Part shown: positions 1 through 11,983 of the stretch, one piece after another | How the letters are laid out: each line of letters starts with the position of its first letter | How positions within the stretch are numbered: the first letter of the stretch is position 1 | Origin: Antedon mediterranea | Lineage: Eukaryota > Echinodermata > Crinoidea > Comatulida > Antedonidae | NCBI RefSeq assembly: GCF_964355755.1 | Contig: NC_092676.1 | Span: 8,910,288 to 8,974,287, forward strand | Reading direction: 5' to 3' | Length of the DNA stretch: 64,000 nucleotides | Program-made: the position numbers and the translations under genes | Notes under the pieces: model-generated | The model's input: the letters and a program-made list of their open reading frames with translations, nothing else | What the model was told of the DNA's origin: nothing | The model's database searches: none

Positions 1-1752
1 GACTGATTTTAGCCTCCACATATTTGTATTCATTTACATTGGGTAATTTAATTTCCCTATACATTGTGATTTCTCTCATTTTAATCTCCAAAATTTCAGC
101 TACCAAAGTATTAAAGCTTACAGTTATGTATTTCCGTATTGTAATGTAAAACTAATAAGAACATATACCGGCTAGAGGTCGAGTATACATTGAAGTATAT
201 CTGTTTTTTACGTATTTTTATGTAACTTACTATGATAGATTGTAGCAACGAATGAAGCTCTGTCTAAACAATCAAACTGTATGTGACAAGAAATGTGTGA
301 TGTGTCCATATATGGATATGTTGATGTTTTGGGAATATCACACTTTTTGTCAAACTAGTTTGATAGTGTAGACAGAGCGTTAGATACAAAAATACTGAAC
401 GTTAAGACTGCATTAATTACTAATATACTTTGACGAAGGTATTTTCAATTAAATTCAATTTATTCAAAAAGCCCCATAATTGGAGAGAACACATTAAAAT
501 TGCAAAAACAAGATACAAAACAAGACAGAAACAATGGTTAATATGAATTAATTATGATCGTTGTATGTGTTTCTCATTGTCGGATGCGTATTAGAAAACA
601 ATACTATTTCTTACCGTATATATATATATATATTTATTTCATACGGTTATTGAATAGGTATTATTATCTCTTTTCCATGTTGAAAAAACTGTAACTCAGC
701 TACTGTCAATAGAGTATATACATAATGGATTGAAATTGAATTTATAATATTTCATTGCCTATTACGGTGCTCACTAATTCTAGATTTATTATCTTACATT
801 GAAGATGTTTTCTATATTAAACGTTTAATAATTTCAATTAAGAAAAATTAATTATACAACAAGAACAGATTATAAAGTAATTTCAACTTTGTTGTAATGG
901 AAAATATTAATATTGTAACAAATCACAATTTACAATTTGTACTACTAAAACCGGGGTACGACTTGTTATTATCGACAAAGAAGCAAGCATGTAATGAATA
1001 TAATATTAAGCCATCTTTATCAAACTATATCTATGGCCTGAAATAATTACACTTATTTAATTATATGTGTATATACATTAGTATTAGCCTAATACAACTA
1101 ATGATACAAAATAATTTAAGACAAGATTAATCCCTGTATGGTTATATACAATTACACCATCAAATTATACACATAGGCCTACTGTTTCAAAAGACAAAAT
1201 TATCTGTGTTTTATTAATGTTGATTTTTGGCGAGTTTAAGTTTGCTTTCTTTTCTTGTTCCCTGTAGCACTTCAATATCTTTATTCTTCTTAATGTTATT
1301 ATATCTATTTCTCCTTGTACGTAGGCCTACGAATACAATAATATTGTTGGTATTGTCATCATCTCAATTACAATCAGTATTCTTGTACTGTATATCATAC
1401 TCAAACTTATCACTTTTACTTTCATGAGGTAGATTCAGTCTTCATTGTGTCTAGCTTGCTTGGGTTTGATTTTTACTGCAAATATGCTCTAAAAGGTTAA
1501 TATATAGGTCGTGCTATAACTGCTTTATCGGACCACTACAACTTTTCGGCTTAGAGGCATACATGAATTTGCCATTGATACGCATACTTCAAATTACCTA
1601 TTGCAAATTGATCTTTTACACTTGCCAATGTTGTTATCCAATACCTATTCAATATAATACTCATGATTAAGTTTCCTGAGCTTCATACGGTTAAATCATG
1701 CGCTCGATGGTTAAAGCTATCTCCAACCTAAAGTGGACCTGGCGATGATTGT
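1..1752. other. AT-rich intergenic region with duplicated Ig-locus flank
   Basis: No coding region is supported here. A TA microsatellite sits near 618-632. Blocks at about 1021-1090 and 1370-1550 recur near 12219-12300 and 17518-17670, and the block 1515-1720 recurs at 17640-17840. These are 3' flanks of the minus-strand Ig gene that were copied with it. The word GGTTAAAGCTATCTCC near 1709-1724 is the uninterrupted form of the site that carries a transposon at 17838-20285. Confidence 0.7.
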
Positions 1753-2400
1753 TTAACTTCTGCATTGGTGAATCGACATAAACGGAATAGTTTCACAAGT
1801 TCCTACAACTTTATAGTGGAATAGATCTCTGGCTATACAAGTAAACACAGCTCTATTGTCTTCAGCAGTCAACGGTCTTGATTCTAAAATATTATTTGGT
1901 TGTATTTTTGAATTAATCAATTGTCCCTCTTTATACCAACGTAAAGATATGTCATTTGAAGAAGAAGAACATGTCAGCGTTGTTCCTATTTCACCATTAT
2001 CACTGCATGTTATGTCTTGCAATACATAAACATCTCGAGAAAAACTGAATGAACCACCGTCCCAGATATCACACCTGTATCTTCCTACATCATCAGAATC
2101 AACATTAAAAATAGAAAGATATGAACAGGTTGATTTACTTGTTACATTGTATTTTAATGTTGATCTTTCAATTCTATTAGGCGTACCACCACGAGGGAAT
2201 ACTGACCAGAAAAAGGCATGTGTTCCATTCAATGCTGGTGTCCATTCACACGACAGCGTTGCTGTTTGTCCTTTCGCAACGGAAACCGATTCTGGATGCT
2301 TTATAAAAATATAGGATTGTGCAAAACAACAGTAAGATATACTAAACAATATAACCAAGCACCAAGAGAACAGTAATTTAAAATGTTGAGGATGAGCCAT
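1753..2400 (-). CDS. Secreted protein with two immunoglobulin-like domains
   Basis: A single open frame of 215 residues. Residues 1-27 form a signal peptide with a hydrophobic core (LLFSWCLVILFSISYCCFA). The first Ig domain, about residues 30-128, is V-like: Cys in TLSCEW, Trp in FFWSVF, and the DVGRYRC motif before strand F. The second, about 130-205, is shorter, with TLTC, the core Trp in LRWYKEG, and VFTC as its disulphide partner. No membrane segment follows, so the product is probably secreted; a spliced downstream exon cannot be excluded. Two N-glycosylation sites occur (NGT, NVT). Invertebrate genes of this kind act in adhesion or immune recognition, but nothing here fixes a ligand. 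A damaged paralogue lies at 20328-20866. Confidence 0.75.
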   Translation of the reverse strand: MAHPQHFKLLFSWCLVILFSISYCCFAQSYIFIKHPESVSVAKGQTATLSCEWTPALNGTHAFFWSVFPRGGTPNRIERSTLKYNVTSKSTCSYLSIFNVDSDDVGRYRCDIWDGGSFSFSRDVYVLQDITCSDNGEIGTTLTCSSSSNDISLRWYKEGQLINSKIQPNNILESRPLTAEDNRAVFTCIARDLFHYKVVGTCETIPFMSIHQCRS

Positions 2401-2975
2401 TATAAACTTTGTAGTTTCTTGCGATGTTGATTACTTTTCAAATCGAAATTAATTGCTGTAATAGATTATTGTGATAGAACTGGTTCTTGGTTTAAACACT
2501 CACTCGATCCGATTAATGTGCACTGTATACTGGCTTGATAACAAGCTCTATGTACGTATCCGCTCAAAACACGTCGTTTATATTCTGCATTTATTGTGTA
2601 GCTAAAACTGGTAAAATTGTATACCGCCTCCTAGAGAAAACTTTTTACCGTTATGGCATTGTATTTATTTTGTACGCTGCTGTGACAAATAAAAACCTCG
2701 ACTGCAGAAAAGATTGAAACTATTTTTTTTTTAAATGATCACCATCGCTGTATAGGGAAATACTGTAAAATACTGCACGGAGTACTTATTGATTTAGAAA
2801 GTCACTTTTGTGTTATTATGAATATTATTATTAAGGTTCCTTTCTGAATAGATCTAATTTTTGATTGAAATGTCCGCAATCATCAAACAGGAAAGCTATT
2901 ATTTCAAAATGTTTACAAAATTATTTAAAATTTGTTTAAACTTCCATTACTTGTTTGCCATCCCCAACTTTGCAG
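2401..2975. other. AT-rich intergenic stretch upstream of the Ig gene
   Basis: This holds the presumed promoter side of the minus-strand Ig gene. Only short unrelated open frames and homopolymer runs are visible. No confident promoter element was assigned. Confidence 0.5.
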
Positions 2976-3085
2976 GTCACTATGTCGGTCGGTCGGTTGG
3001 TCGGTCGTTTGGTCGGTCGCGTAAAACTAACTCAAATTTGAGCCCGCGACTGCGACTACATGGCCTTGTTTGACAAAGGTTTTTG
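2976..3085 (+). repeat. Left arm of inverted repeat with GGTC-rich tandem tract
   Basis: Beginning CAGGTCACTATGTCGGTCGG, this tract carries iterated GGTC tetramers and then a GTAAAACTAACT...CCTTGTTTGAC segment. The reverse complement of about 11886-11983 carries the same order: CAGCTCACTATGTCGGTCGG, the tetramers, GTAAACACTAACT, CCTTGTTGGAC. The two arms enclose the Helitron and look like the ends of an older DNA transposon. No matching target duplication was found. Confidence 0.55.
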
Positions 3086-3461
3086 TAAATGTAATGAATC
3101 AAACAATAACATACTTTATAAAAACTATTGCGTAGAAAAGACAAGTTTACAGTTTATTCATTCATCAGTGGAAAACTATTTTCATTTATTGTCATTTGCA
3201 TATGAAATATACATATCTATATTACAAGTGAGCGAGTTTGTCTGTCTGTTTGTTTGTTCGTTATACAAAATTTTGTTACTGCACATAATCTTACATATGG
3301 GGTATCAAAATGACCGCAATTGTACCGGGAATGTTCTAAGCTATATTTTAACATCATCCGCCACCTAGGATCCATGTTAGGGACCAAAATGTGGTCAAAA
3401 CCCCCACTTTCGATGTTTGTTCGTTATAAAAATTTCTGTTTCTGCACGTAACCATACGTAT

Positions 3462-3475
3462 GGGGGGGGGGGGGG
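3462..3475 (+). repeat. G14 homopolymer
   Basis: An uninterrupted run of 14 guanines in the Helitron 5' region, followed by TGGTGTGGTGG. It is a possible G-quadruplex former and a likely site of assembly length error. Confidence 0.8.
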
Positions 3476-3618
3476 TGGTGTGGTGGTTTGTGATGTCATT
3501 TTTTGCTAGGGCTCGGGGTTGTAGGCTATCGAATTGTAAAATTATACTACAAAAGTTTTACAGTATTTGAATTATCCTCAGCAAGGCGTTTGGGGAAATA
3601 TAGATATACATATTTTAA

Positions 3619-4530
3619 TCATTAACCAATAACTGGATCTGTTACCATTGTGCTCTCCCTAAACTAAATGACTCGTACTTCTCCACCGATGAATCTTTAA
3701 TTGAATCTGAGACAAGTACCAGTGATATTTCTAAAGATTCCCTTAATACAACTGCAACATCAGAAAGCACTTGTGGTGTATTATTTAACGTCAGGAGCCT
3801 AAAAAACAAACTAAGATGTCTACAAACTTACCTGGGACAGAATACTCACCTATCAATCATCGGTATAACTGAAACCTGGCTCACCGATACAGTTCCTGAT
3901 GGTGTTATATCAAACCAACATGTCATTTTTCGCAAGGACAGAGGTGCTCATAAAAGCGGTGGTGGTGTGCTTCTGGCCATTAAACCTGAATTACATCCCA
4001 TCCAAGTTACCCATCCTTCAATGGAAAATGTTGAATGTGTCTGGTCAGAGTTCAGTGTCAATGATGGTAGATGGCTTTGCGGTGTATTTGATAGACCACC
4101 ATCTAAACCTAACTCTGCTTTGGAACTTGAGGAAATTGTTCTGCAACTTCATATTGAAAAATATAAAGGAGTTACGTTGCTTGGAGATTTTAACATCAAT
4201 TGGTTGGCCGACATACACGTTATCAACAACTTGCACAGCAGAGTCAGCAATTGGACATCATCACTTGATTTCCAACAGATTGTCATGGATCCTACACGCA
4301 TAACATTGGCATCCAGCACCCTCATTGACTTACTGTTTACTAACTGTCCAGAACGTGTCTGTGACGTTAATGTTCTCGATCCATTCTCTACTTCTGACCA
4401 CTGTGTTGTTTCAAAATTCGCGGTTTCCCGAGGGTTAAACGAAACCCTACTAAGACAAAATATTTTTACGCTAAAACTAACGTCGAGGCTATTAATGAAG
4501 GTATTGGGAACATCACTTGGGAATCCATAG
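3619..4530 (+). pseudogene. LINE endonuclease domain (frame-disrupted)
   Basis: The frame is open from about 3619. A zinc-knuckle-like start (WICYHC) leads into an AP-endonuclease fold: LFNVRSL, the catalytic Glu in ITETWL, GGGVLLA, the GDFNIN metal and catalytic motif near 4183-4200, IDLLFTN, and the terminal SDHCVVS near 4396-4416. It nicks target DNA to prime reverse transcription. Shortly after SDH the reading frame must shift to join the downstream reverse transcriptase: the peptide continues as RNPTKTKYFYAK in the other frame from about 4440. In the current frame it runs to a stop at 4528-4530 in non-homologous residues. Confidence 0.8.
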
Positions 4531-4577
4531 AATGTGAATCGGTTAATGGAGTATGGTCTAATTTTATTACCAAATTT

Positions 4578-6546
4578 ATGGAATGTGTGAATTTACATAT
4601 CCCACATAGAAATCAACGCCGAAAGACCAAGCCCTGGATTTTCCCCGAAATTAAAAAAATGGCAGTCAAAAAGAGAAAATTGTTTAACCGCGCTAGACGA
4701 AGTGGAAACATTAATGATTGGACTGCTTATAAAAAACTCCGTAATAAAATAAGATATGTCACAAATCGTTCCCACAGTAAATATATTGATGAATTAATGG
4801 GAAAAGCTGATAATATGAAGCAATTCTGGCAGTATGTCCAGTCTAAACGGAAGTCTGCAAATTGTTTTTCATTTGTGATTAATGATACAATGTGCTCCGA
4901 TCCAAGGGCAATTGCGAACGCGTTTAATTCACTATTCGAATCTTATTTTACCCAGAATGACCCATTAACAGATGAATCTACATCACCCAGACTAGAGGTT
5001 ACTACTCTAGCAAACATTATTGTCCATCCCATTGTTGTTTTCAGGAAGATCATGAAACTCTCTGTGGGCAAAGCTGCCGGGCCCGATGGCATTACATCTC
5101 AAATGTTAAAACTCTGTGCCAAAGGTTTATCGCCATTACTTGCCGATGTTTTTAACTTCAGTTTGGAAAGTGGTGAACTTCCTTCGGCATGGAAATGTGC
5201 AAACATCGCACCAGTCCATAAGAAGCTCAGCAAGACGAACCTATGCAACTATAGACCAATTGCACTGACATCTTTGTTCTCAAAGGTGCTCGAGAGTATT
5301 GTCACCGATGAACTCCGTCTTCATGTGGACGAATTTGGACTCATGTTTGATGGCCAATATGGTTTTACTCCAGGAAAATCTTGTTCCTCAGTCTTGGCTG
5401 AGGCTACAACATCCTGGGTTAAGGCTTTAGATAATGAGGCACCACGGATTGATGTCGTGGCTCTTGATTACAGTAGGGCATTTGATTCCATCTCGCATGA
5501 CATTCTGGTGAATAAGCTTTCAAAAACGTATGGTGTTGGCGGTGTATTATTAAAATGGATTAACTCTTTCTTATCTGGTTGTAAGCAAAGAGTAATTTTT
5601 AATGGTGTCCAATCTGACTGGTGTTTAGTCAAGTCAGGTGTCCCCCGGGGGTCAGTCTTGGGGCCATTATTGTTCAACATTTACGTGAATGACTTAAATC
5701 TTCACTTGGAAAATAAACCGTACCAATATGCTGACGATACATTTATTAGTAAAGCAGCTTATTCTTATTGTGATTTTATTTCCTTACAGAGAGACATTAA
5801 CAAAATCTCTGAATGGTCAATTTTAAACAAACTTATTTTAAACCCTACTAAATGTAACATCTTGTCTATCGATAGAAGGAGAGCTCCATCTTCTAATGAC
5901 TATGTACTTAACGATCAGGTTATTGCACATGTTAAACATCTGAAAATTCTTGGTGTGTACATATTCGATGATTTGTCATGGTCTAAACAAGTCCATGAGG
6001 TTGTAAATAAGTGTAATAGAACACTGGGTCTTGTTAGAGCAATTGCTGGTGGTTGTTCTACACCCGTTCTTTTATAATTATACCAGTGTCTAGTCCTCCC
6101 TCATATACAGTACTGTTGCGAGGTGTGGTACCCTTATCGCATATGTCAAATTCAAATGATTGAGCAAATCCAGAGACGGGCCACCCGGTTGATCTTACAT
6201 CAACGTCGTCAGGAACAGTCATATGAGGGGAGACTAGACACTCTTGATATCCCATCCACAATCGCTATTAGAGATTGTTATACTGTTCTATTTGTTTGCA
6301 ATGTTTTACTTTATCATCAAAGATAATAATAATTTACTCATAGTTAATAATCGTCATGATACTCTCACTTTCAAGCATCTTCGCTCCAGTAATGATATGT
6401 CAAAATTTTGCATCCCGACCAGATTCACTAGAACTTGGAATTCCATACCCAATGAGATTCGTGATATTTTTGTTAATGGTTCTTTTATTAATTTTAAATT
6501 ATCTCTAAAGCTATATTTTAAATGTCGGAGAGAAACTTTTTAAATT
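4578..6546 (+). pseudogene. LINE reverse transcriptase (nonsense codon and frameshift)
   Basis: An open frame of 499 residues from 4578 encodes the fingers and palm. It includes NYRPIALTSLFSKVLE, YGFTPGKS, the catalytic Asp in VVALDYSRAFDS, SGVPRGSVLGPLLFNIY, and YADDT with the catalytic Asp pair at 5733-5738. The frame ends at TAA 6075-6077. Reading through gives LYQCLVLPHIQYCCEVW, the normal continuation, so this is a single nonsense mutation. A later frameshift near 6310 precedes the TWNSIPNEIRD tail typical of LINE C-termini. In LINEs this enzyme copies its own RNA at the nicked target. The domain order and APE endonuclease suggest the Jockey/CR1/L2 group; finer placement needs a tree. 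Confidence 0.85.
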
Positions 6547-6926
6547 TTTAAATGAAATGATATGTCTACTATATTTGTATATATTCTTGTTATTTGTTAT
6601 TTATGTGTTGGAGAGACACACCTTACCGGTGACAGCGTTTGTTTAATGCTTTTGTCTTTCCTCGGCCTCGTGTCTTGTTTTTCATATATATATATATATT
6701 TTTATGTTTTTTTTGTAATTATTATTTTATGTTTATTGCCGAAATGAATAAAATAAATGAAATAAAAAATAAATAAAAATATGACACCTATTCATTTACA
6801 CATTTAGCAAAGTATTTTAACCATATCCAGCTATGTATCGGTCTCTTGGATTGTCTCATTACAGACATCCATTCCTGTGTGAACATACAAACGTTGTTTA
6901 CTGTTACTGTGTTCAACTACATCAAC

Positions 6927-9900
6927 ATGCCGCCAAGGAAAAAACGCCCATTGTCCAGTGGAAGAAAATCTGAGGATGCTCAACGAATGTCAGCTGCCAG
7001 AAAAAAGGAGACTAATGAACAAACAACAGTTAGACTTGAAAGTGAGCGCTCTAGGATAGCTAATACAAGGCTCAATGAAACGCCTGAACAGACAACAGCC
7101 AGACTTGAAAGTGAGTGCTCCAGGATAGCTACTACAAGGCTTAATGAAACGCCTGAACAGACAACAGCCAGACTTGGATGCGATCACTCCCGGAAAGCTA
7201 CTGCAAGGTTTAATGAAACGCCTGAACAGACAACAGCCAGACTTGGATGCGATCGCTCCCGGAAAGCTACTGCAAGGTTTAATGAAACACTCGACGAGAC
7301 AACATCAACACCACCAGCTTTTGTATATCACGAACACCTGTTTCAAAACAAAACTGATATTGGCTCAATGAATGTAAAATGTAACAAATGTGGTGCCATC
7401 CGATTCAAATTGGAAACAAAATCATTATGTTGTAATGATGGAAAAATCACTCTTACGCCAATACCATCACCACCTAAATATCTTATGTCGCTTTTGAATG
7501 GAACTAATGCTGATTCCGCTTCTTTTTTAGCTGACATTAGGCTTTATAATTCAGCCTTCCAAATGACCAGTTTTGGTTGTAAGCAGCGCAATATACAAGG
7601 CTGGAATCCAAACTTTACTGTTCAGGGCCAAGTTTGTCATAAAATTGGCAGTTTACGGCTACATGCAGATGCTACACCACAGTTTCTGCAAATATACTTT
7701 GTGGATAATAACTTGAAACAACAAACCCGTCGATCATTATTCAGTTCTAAACTGAAACCACACATACTCCATACATTGAATGGACTATTACACCAACATA
7801 ACAAATATATTCGTAATCTAAACATCGCCCTAGAAATGGTCGATAATATTGATGACCCTAACATGAGAATTGTGATTCATGAGGACAAGCGACCTGCCAA
7901 CCAGCATGCTCGCAGGTACAACCCACCTACTGGAAACGAGGTTGCCATTCTGATGCCCAACGAACCGTGTATGAATAGAGATATCGTTTTGCATGAACGA
8001 GAAGGAGGGTTACGGCACGTGTCAGAATTACACAGAGCGTATGATACACTTCAATACCCAATCCTTTTCATGCACGGAACTGATGGATATTCCATATATC
8101 TTCACACAGATGCTGGTCGTAAAATTACACAAATGCAATATTACCGATATCACATGATGTGTAGGCCAACTAACCATCTACTTTATTGCCGTAGACTGTT
8201 TCAACAGTATATAGTGGATGTATTTTGTAAAATTGAAACTGAACGTTTACAGTACTTGAGAAGAGAGCAAAAGTTGTTGAGAGCAGACATTTATCAACAT
8301 TTCCGTGATTCTATCTTGGCTGAAGACAGTGACCCAAGAACAGTAGGACAACGAATCATACTTCCATCTTCATACACAGGGGGACCTCGATATATGCATG
8401 AGCGCCAGCAAGACTCCATCACTTACATCAGAGCATATGGTCGGCCTTCTTTATTCATTACGACAACCACAAATCCTAAGTGGAAGGAAATAGTAAATAA
8501 TCTATTGCCAAACCATAATCCCAATGACCGCCCAGATATTGTTGTGCGTGTCTTTCATTTAAAACTGAAACACATGATGAACTTATTCAAAAATGGCTTC
8601 TTTGGAAAATTGCAAGCTTGGTTATATTCTGTAGAATTCCAAAAGAGGGGATTACCCCATGCACACATACTATTGTGGCTTCAGTCTGGATCAAAAATCA
8701 ATCCCCAAGATATAGACTCTGTAATTTCTGCTGTAATACCAAGCCCAACGACTGAACCAACACTTCATAATTTGGTAAAATCACACATGATTCATGGCCC
8801 ATGTGGACCACTAAAACCGAATAATCCGTGTATGAAATTTAAAGACAATCACTGTACAAAACACTTCCCCAAGGAATTTCAACAGAACACTGTTCAGGGA
8901 AACGACTCATATCCAAAGTATAAACGAAGTTCACCAGAAGATGGGGGACATGTCATTTCCATAATAAAGGTACTTGATGGTGAGATAATTCAAACAGACA
9001 TCGATAATCGCTGGATTGTACCATATAATAACGAACTACTGCGCCAGATGGGCTGTCATACTAATGTAGAAATCTGCAGTTCAATCAAATGTATCAAATA
9101 CGTTTTAAAATATGTACATAAAGGTTCTGATCAGGCCATATTCTCTGTTCAGACAATGGAAGCTAATGACGAGATTACTCAATATCAAGAAGCTAGATAT
9201 GTCGGCAGCATGGAGGCAGCGATGCGGATACTCGGATTTCCCATTCACGAAAGATACCCTCCAGTGTTTCAGTTATGTATACACTTAGAAAACGGCCAAC
9301 GAGTTTACTTCACAGAAGAAAATGCACGTCGAATCGCTTTGGGGACCCCACCAAAAACTATGCTGACTGCATTTTTCACTCTTTGTCAAACCGACGACTT
9401 CGCACAATCACTACTTTATGTAGAAGTTCCCCAATATTATACATGGCATAACAAAGCTAAAAAGTGGAACCGTCGGAAACAAGGTGTACCATCCGAAAGC
9501 AGCCCAGGAGTTTTCAGGTCTCCATGTCTTGGAAGAGTGTATACGATTAGCCCAAAACAAAGAGAGTGTTACTATATGAGACTATTGTTACACAAAAAGC
9601 GTGGCCCTAAGTCATACAAGGACTTAAAGACCTTTAATGAAGTAGAATTTGACACCTATCACGCCACATGTCTAGCTATGGGTCTAATTGATAATGACCA
9701 ACATTACCACCGAGCTTTAGAAGAAGCTGCTTTAGCAAATACCGGACACCATTTGCGAAAACTGTTCACAATGATTCTAACAGCTTGCGAACCAAGTGAC
9801 CCATTAACATTATGGGAACAACATAAACATCACATGTCAGATGACCTATTTTATAAGGCAGGTTTACCGCCTGACCATGAAGGTAGAGAGACATGTATCA

Positions 9901-11455
9901 TCCACAATGAATGTTTACATTTAATTCAACAAGAGTTACTGAGAATCAGTGGAAAATCAGTTGAACACTACGGTCTACCAGTAGTCCAGTCACAGAACTT
10001 TGAGCAACTCATCAACAAAGACTACATTTTTTATACTGATTATGACCCAGACGAACAAGGGTTATTCGCTGCTGACAAAGAAAAATCTCTCACTGGTGAA
10101 CAGAAAACCATTGCAACAGACTTTCTACATATGGTCAACAACAAAATCCCTGGAATCGTGTTTTTAGATGCCCCTGGCGAAACTGGCAAGACATTTCTTC
10201 TGAAGTATTTACTACACACAATTCGTTCGAAGGGGTGGATTGTGATTGCATGTGCATCAAGTGGGATTGCAGCTACGCTTATTCCAGGTGCAAGAACTCT
10301 TCATTCGACCTTCAAAATTCCATTAGATGTTCAATACAGAGATCACCCAACATGCAGTATTAATAAAAACTCAGCCCTAGCTTCTATATTTAGGGAAACC
10401 AGAGGACTAATCGTCGATGAGGCTCTAATGACCCACAAATCAGCATATGAGGCCATGAATTACACATTGCGAGACATCACAGCAGCAGCACAACCATTCG
10501 GTGGTATTCCAACATTGTTGTGTGGTGATAAGCGCCAGATACCCCCTGTAGTGAAAAACGGTACTCGAGTCAATGTTATTGATGCTGCTATTCAACAATC
10601 TTATTTATGGACTAACATCAAAACCTACAAAATGTCCACAAATATGAGAGTACATCTAGCAAACAGCTCTGAAGAGTTTTCTGAATTTCTTTTATCAATT
10701 GGTGAAGGACGTTTTCAAGTTCTCCTACCTCCAGATACAATCAAGTTGCCAGCATTCATAAACCATTGTGCAAGTTCTAATGCTTTAATCGATGCTGTAT
10801 ATGGCCAAATTCTGAACCATTCTACTGACCATCAATGGTTTCTGGAAAGATCCGTCCTTGCTCCACTAAATGAAACAGTGAATCAAATTCAGTCCTTACT
10901 AACTACCCTGGAGAACTAAAACAATTTAAATCAATTGACTCTACTTTGACTAATGAAGAAGCCGTACATTTTCCCGTTGAGTTTCTCAATTCTATCGACA
11001 TAATCAGCACTACCGCCTCACTTACTGTTACTTAAAGTTGGATGTCCCATTATAGTGCTCAGATCATTGGATCTACCTAATATAACTAATGGAACTAGAT
11101 GTATTATCCACAAACTAAATCCAAATGTTCTCGAGGTGGTAATTTTAAACGGACCAGGAGCAGGAAAACGTGCACTTATACCGAGAATTCCGTTGACACC
11201 TTCAGACGGTGACCTGCCGTTTAAATTTAAACGCCTTCAATTTCCCATAAGACTGTCTTTTGCTATGACCATAAATAAGTCACAGGGTCAAACGTTCAGA
11301 AGTGTTGGCATACACCTAGATACAACAGTTTTTTTCACATGGCATGCTGTATGTTGCCCTGTCAAGAGTTGGTTCACCTGAACACTTACATGTATATGTA
11401 CCAGATTCAAATACGCGAAATGTTGTATATCACAAACTACTGATGAACTAGGCCT
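6927..11455 (+). pseudogene. Helitron Rep-helicase (RepHel), broken in the helicase
   Basis: The frame is open from 6846; the likely start is ATG 6927 (MPPRKKRPLSS), giving about 1330 residues to the stop at 10919. The N-terminus carries four 23-residue repeats. The Rep domain has the HUH motif in GLPHAHILLWL (about 8648-8680) and the KYVLKYVHKG tyrosine motif (about 9098-9124). The PIF1-like helicase has Walker A DAPGETGKT (about 10168), Walker B in LIVDEALMTHK, GDKRQIPPV, and ERSVLAPLNE. After the stop, the missing motifs continue in other frames: GELKQFKSIDS, then LPPHLLLLKVG from about 11010, then INKSQGQT, and, after a one-base insertion in the T run near 11330, SHGMLYVALSR and a stop near 11450. 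Rep nicks and joins single strands; the helicase unwinds. The usual APG-G-TGKT glycine is Glu here, a further defect. Confidence 0.9.
7005..7290 (+). repeat. Four tandem 69-bp (23-residue) coding repeats in RepHel
   Basis: The unit reads approximately ETPEQTTARLESERSRIANT. Copies 1-2 keep ESE-SRIA and copies 3-4 share GCD-SRKATARFN, so copies 3 and 4 arose most recently. The third and fourth units differ by only a few bases. Confidence 0.85.
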
Positions 11456-11612
11456 AACTGGAATAACTGAATACACACAAACTACTACTATGGAGGTAAA
11501 TACTACATTGTTGCTCTGTGTGTTCTAATATGTATTACAAAGAGTCACTTTCTATCATTATTTCTATTGACAGTTAAGGTCTGATCCTTCAGTGTCATCA
11601 ATGCAACTAACT

Positions 11613-11640
11613 CCCGCCCTGGGGCGGGTATCTTTGCTAG
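11613..11640 (+). other. Helitron 3' hairpin and CTAG terminus
   Basis: The inverted sequence CCCGCC-CTGG-GGCGGG is followed by TATCTTTG and CTAG, with T as the next base. Position and spacing fit the rolling-circle termination signal of Helitrons. Confidence 0.85.
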
Positions 11641-11885
11641 TAAATTATATTTGCTCTGAGATATATAAAAACATTAAGTTTTTGCTTTTTAACAATAATT
11701 TGCCAATTTGTCTTACTTAAGCAACAACAAGAAACAGCACATGCAGTCCATATATTCAATAACCTTTTAATTTATTTTTTTGTGTAGGATATTAAGATAA
11801 TGAATACAATTGTAGATTTACTGTATCATCATCATCAACTAAAACAGTGAGTCGGTTTAATTGGATAGTTTGAATGTTGAGCTTA

Positions 11886-11983
11886 TATAAAACACTGTCC
11901 AACAAGGCGATATACATATAGTCCCGTGCTCAAGTTAGTGTTTACCGACCGATCGACCGACCGACCGACATAGTGAGCTGTAG
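11886..11983 (-). repeat. Right arm of inverted repeat flanking the Helitron
   Basis: On the minus strand this reads CACTATGTCGGTCGGTCGG followed by GTAAACACTAACTTGAGC and CCTTGTTGGAC. It matches the left arm at 2976-3085 in inverted orientation with several indels. Confidence 0.55.

Larger units (their letters stand above)
3600..6780 (+). mobile_element. Non-LTR retrotransposon (LINE with APE endonuclease) inside the Helitron
   Basis: This has the order endonuclease, reverse transcriptase, C-terminal segment, AT-rich 3' UTR and an (AAAT)n-like tail at about 6744-6780. The segment just upstream of the endonuclease carries a W-x-C-x-x-C motif, as in several Jockey/CR1-group LINEs. At least one frameshift (about 4430), one nonsense codon (6075-6077) and one further frameshift (about 6310) make it inactive. 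The exact 5' boundary and the target-site duplication were not resolved. Confidence 0.85.
3216..11640 (+). mobile_element. Helitron rolling-circle transposon interrupted by a LINE
   Basis: The 5' end reads A|TCTATATTACAAGTGAGCG and is followed by CTGTCTGTTTGT repeats, a layout common in animal Helitrons. The 3' end has a GC hairpin (CCCGCC, loop CTGG, GGCGGG at 11613-11628), then 8 nt, then CTAG at 11637-11640 followed by T. This is the canonical Helitron CTRR terminus between A and T. The single long gene inside is a Rep-helicase. A LINE of about 3.2 kb (3600-6780) sits between the 5' terminus and the coding region, so the Helitron is the older insertion. Helicase-end frameshifts show that this copy is dead. 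Confidence 0.85.

Noticed and set aside
1227-1427. Small hydrophobic 66-residue frame
   Set aside because: Low-complexity Leu/Ser peptide in AT-rich DNA; the homologous block near 17.5 kb does not preserve it.
6990-7187. Minus-strand frame with repeats opposite the Helitron N-terminus
   Set aside because: It mirrors the 69-bp coding repeats of the plus-strand RepHel and has no independent support.
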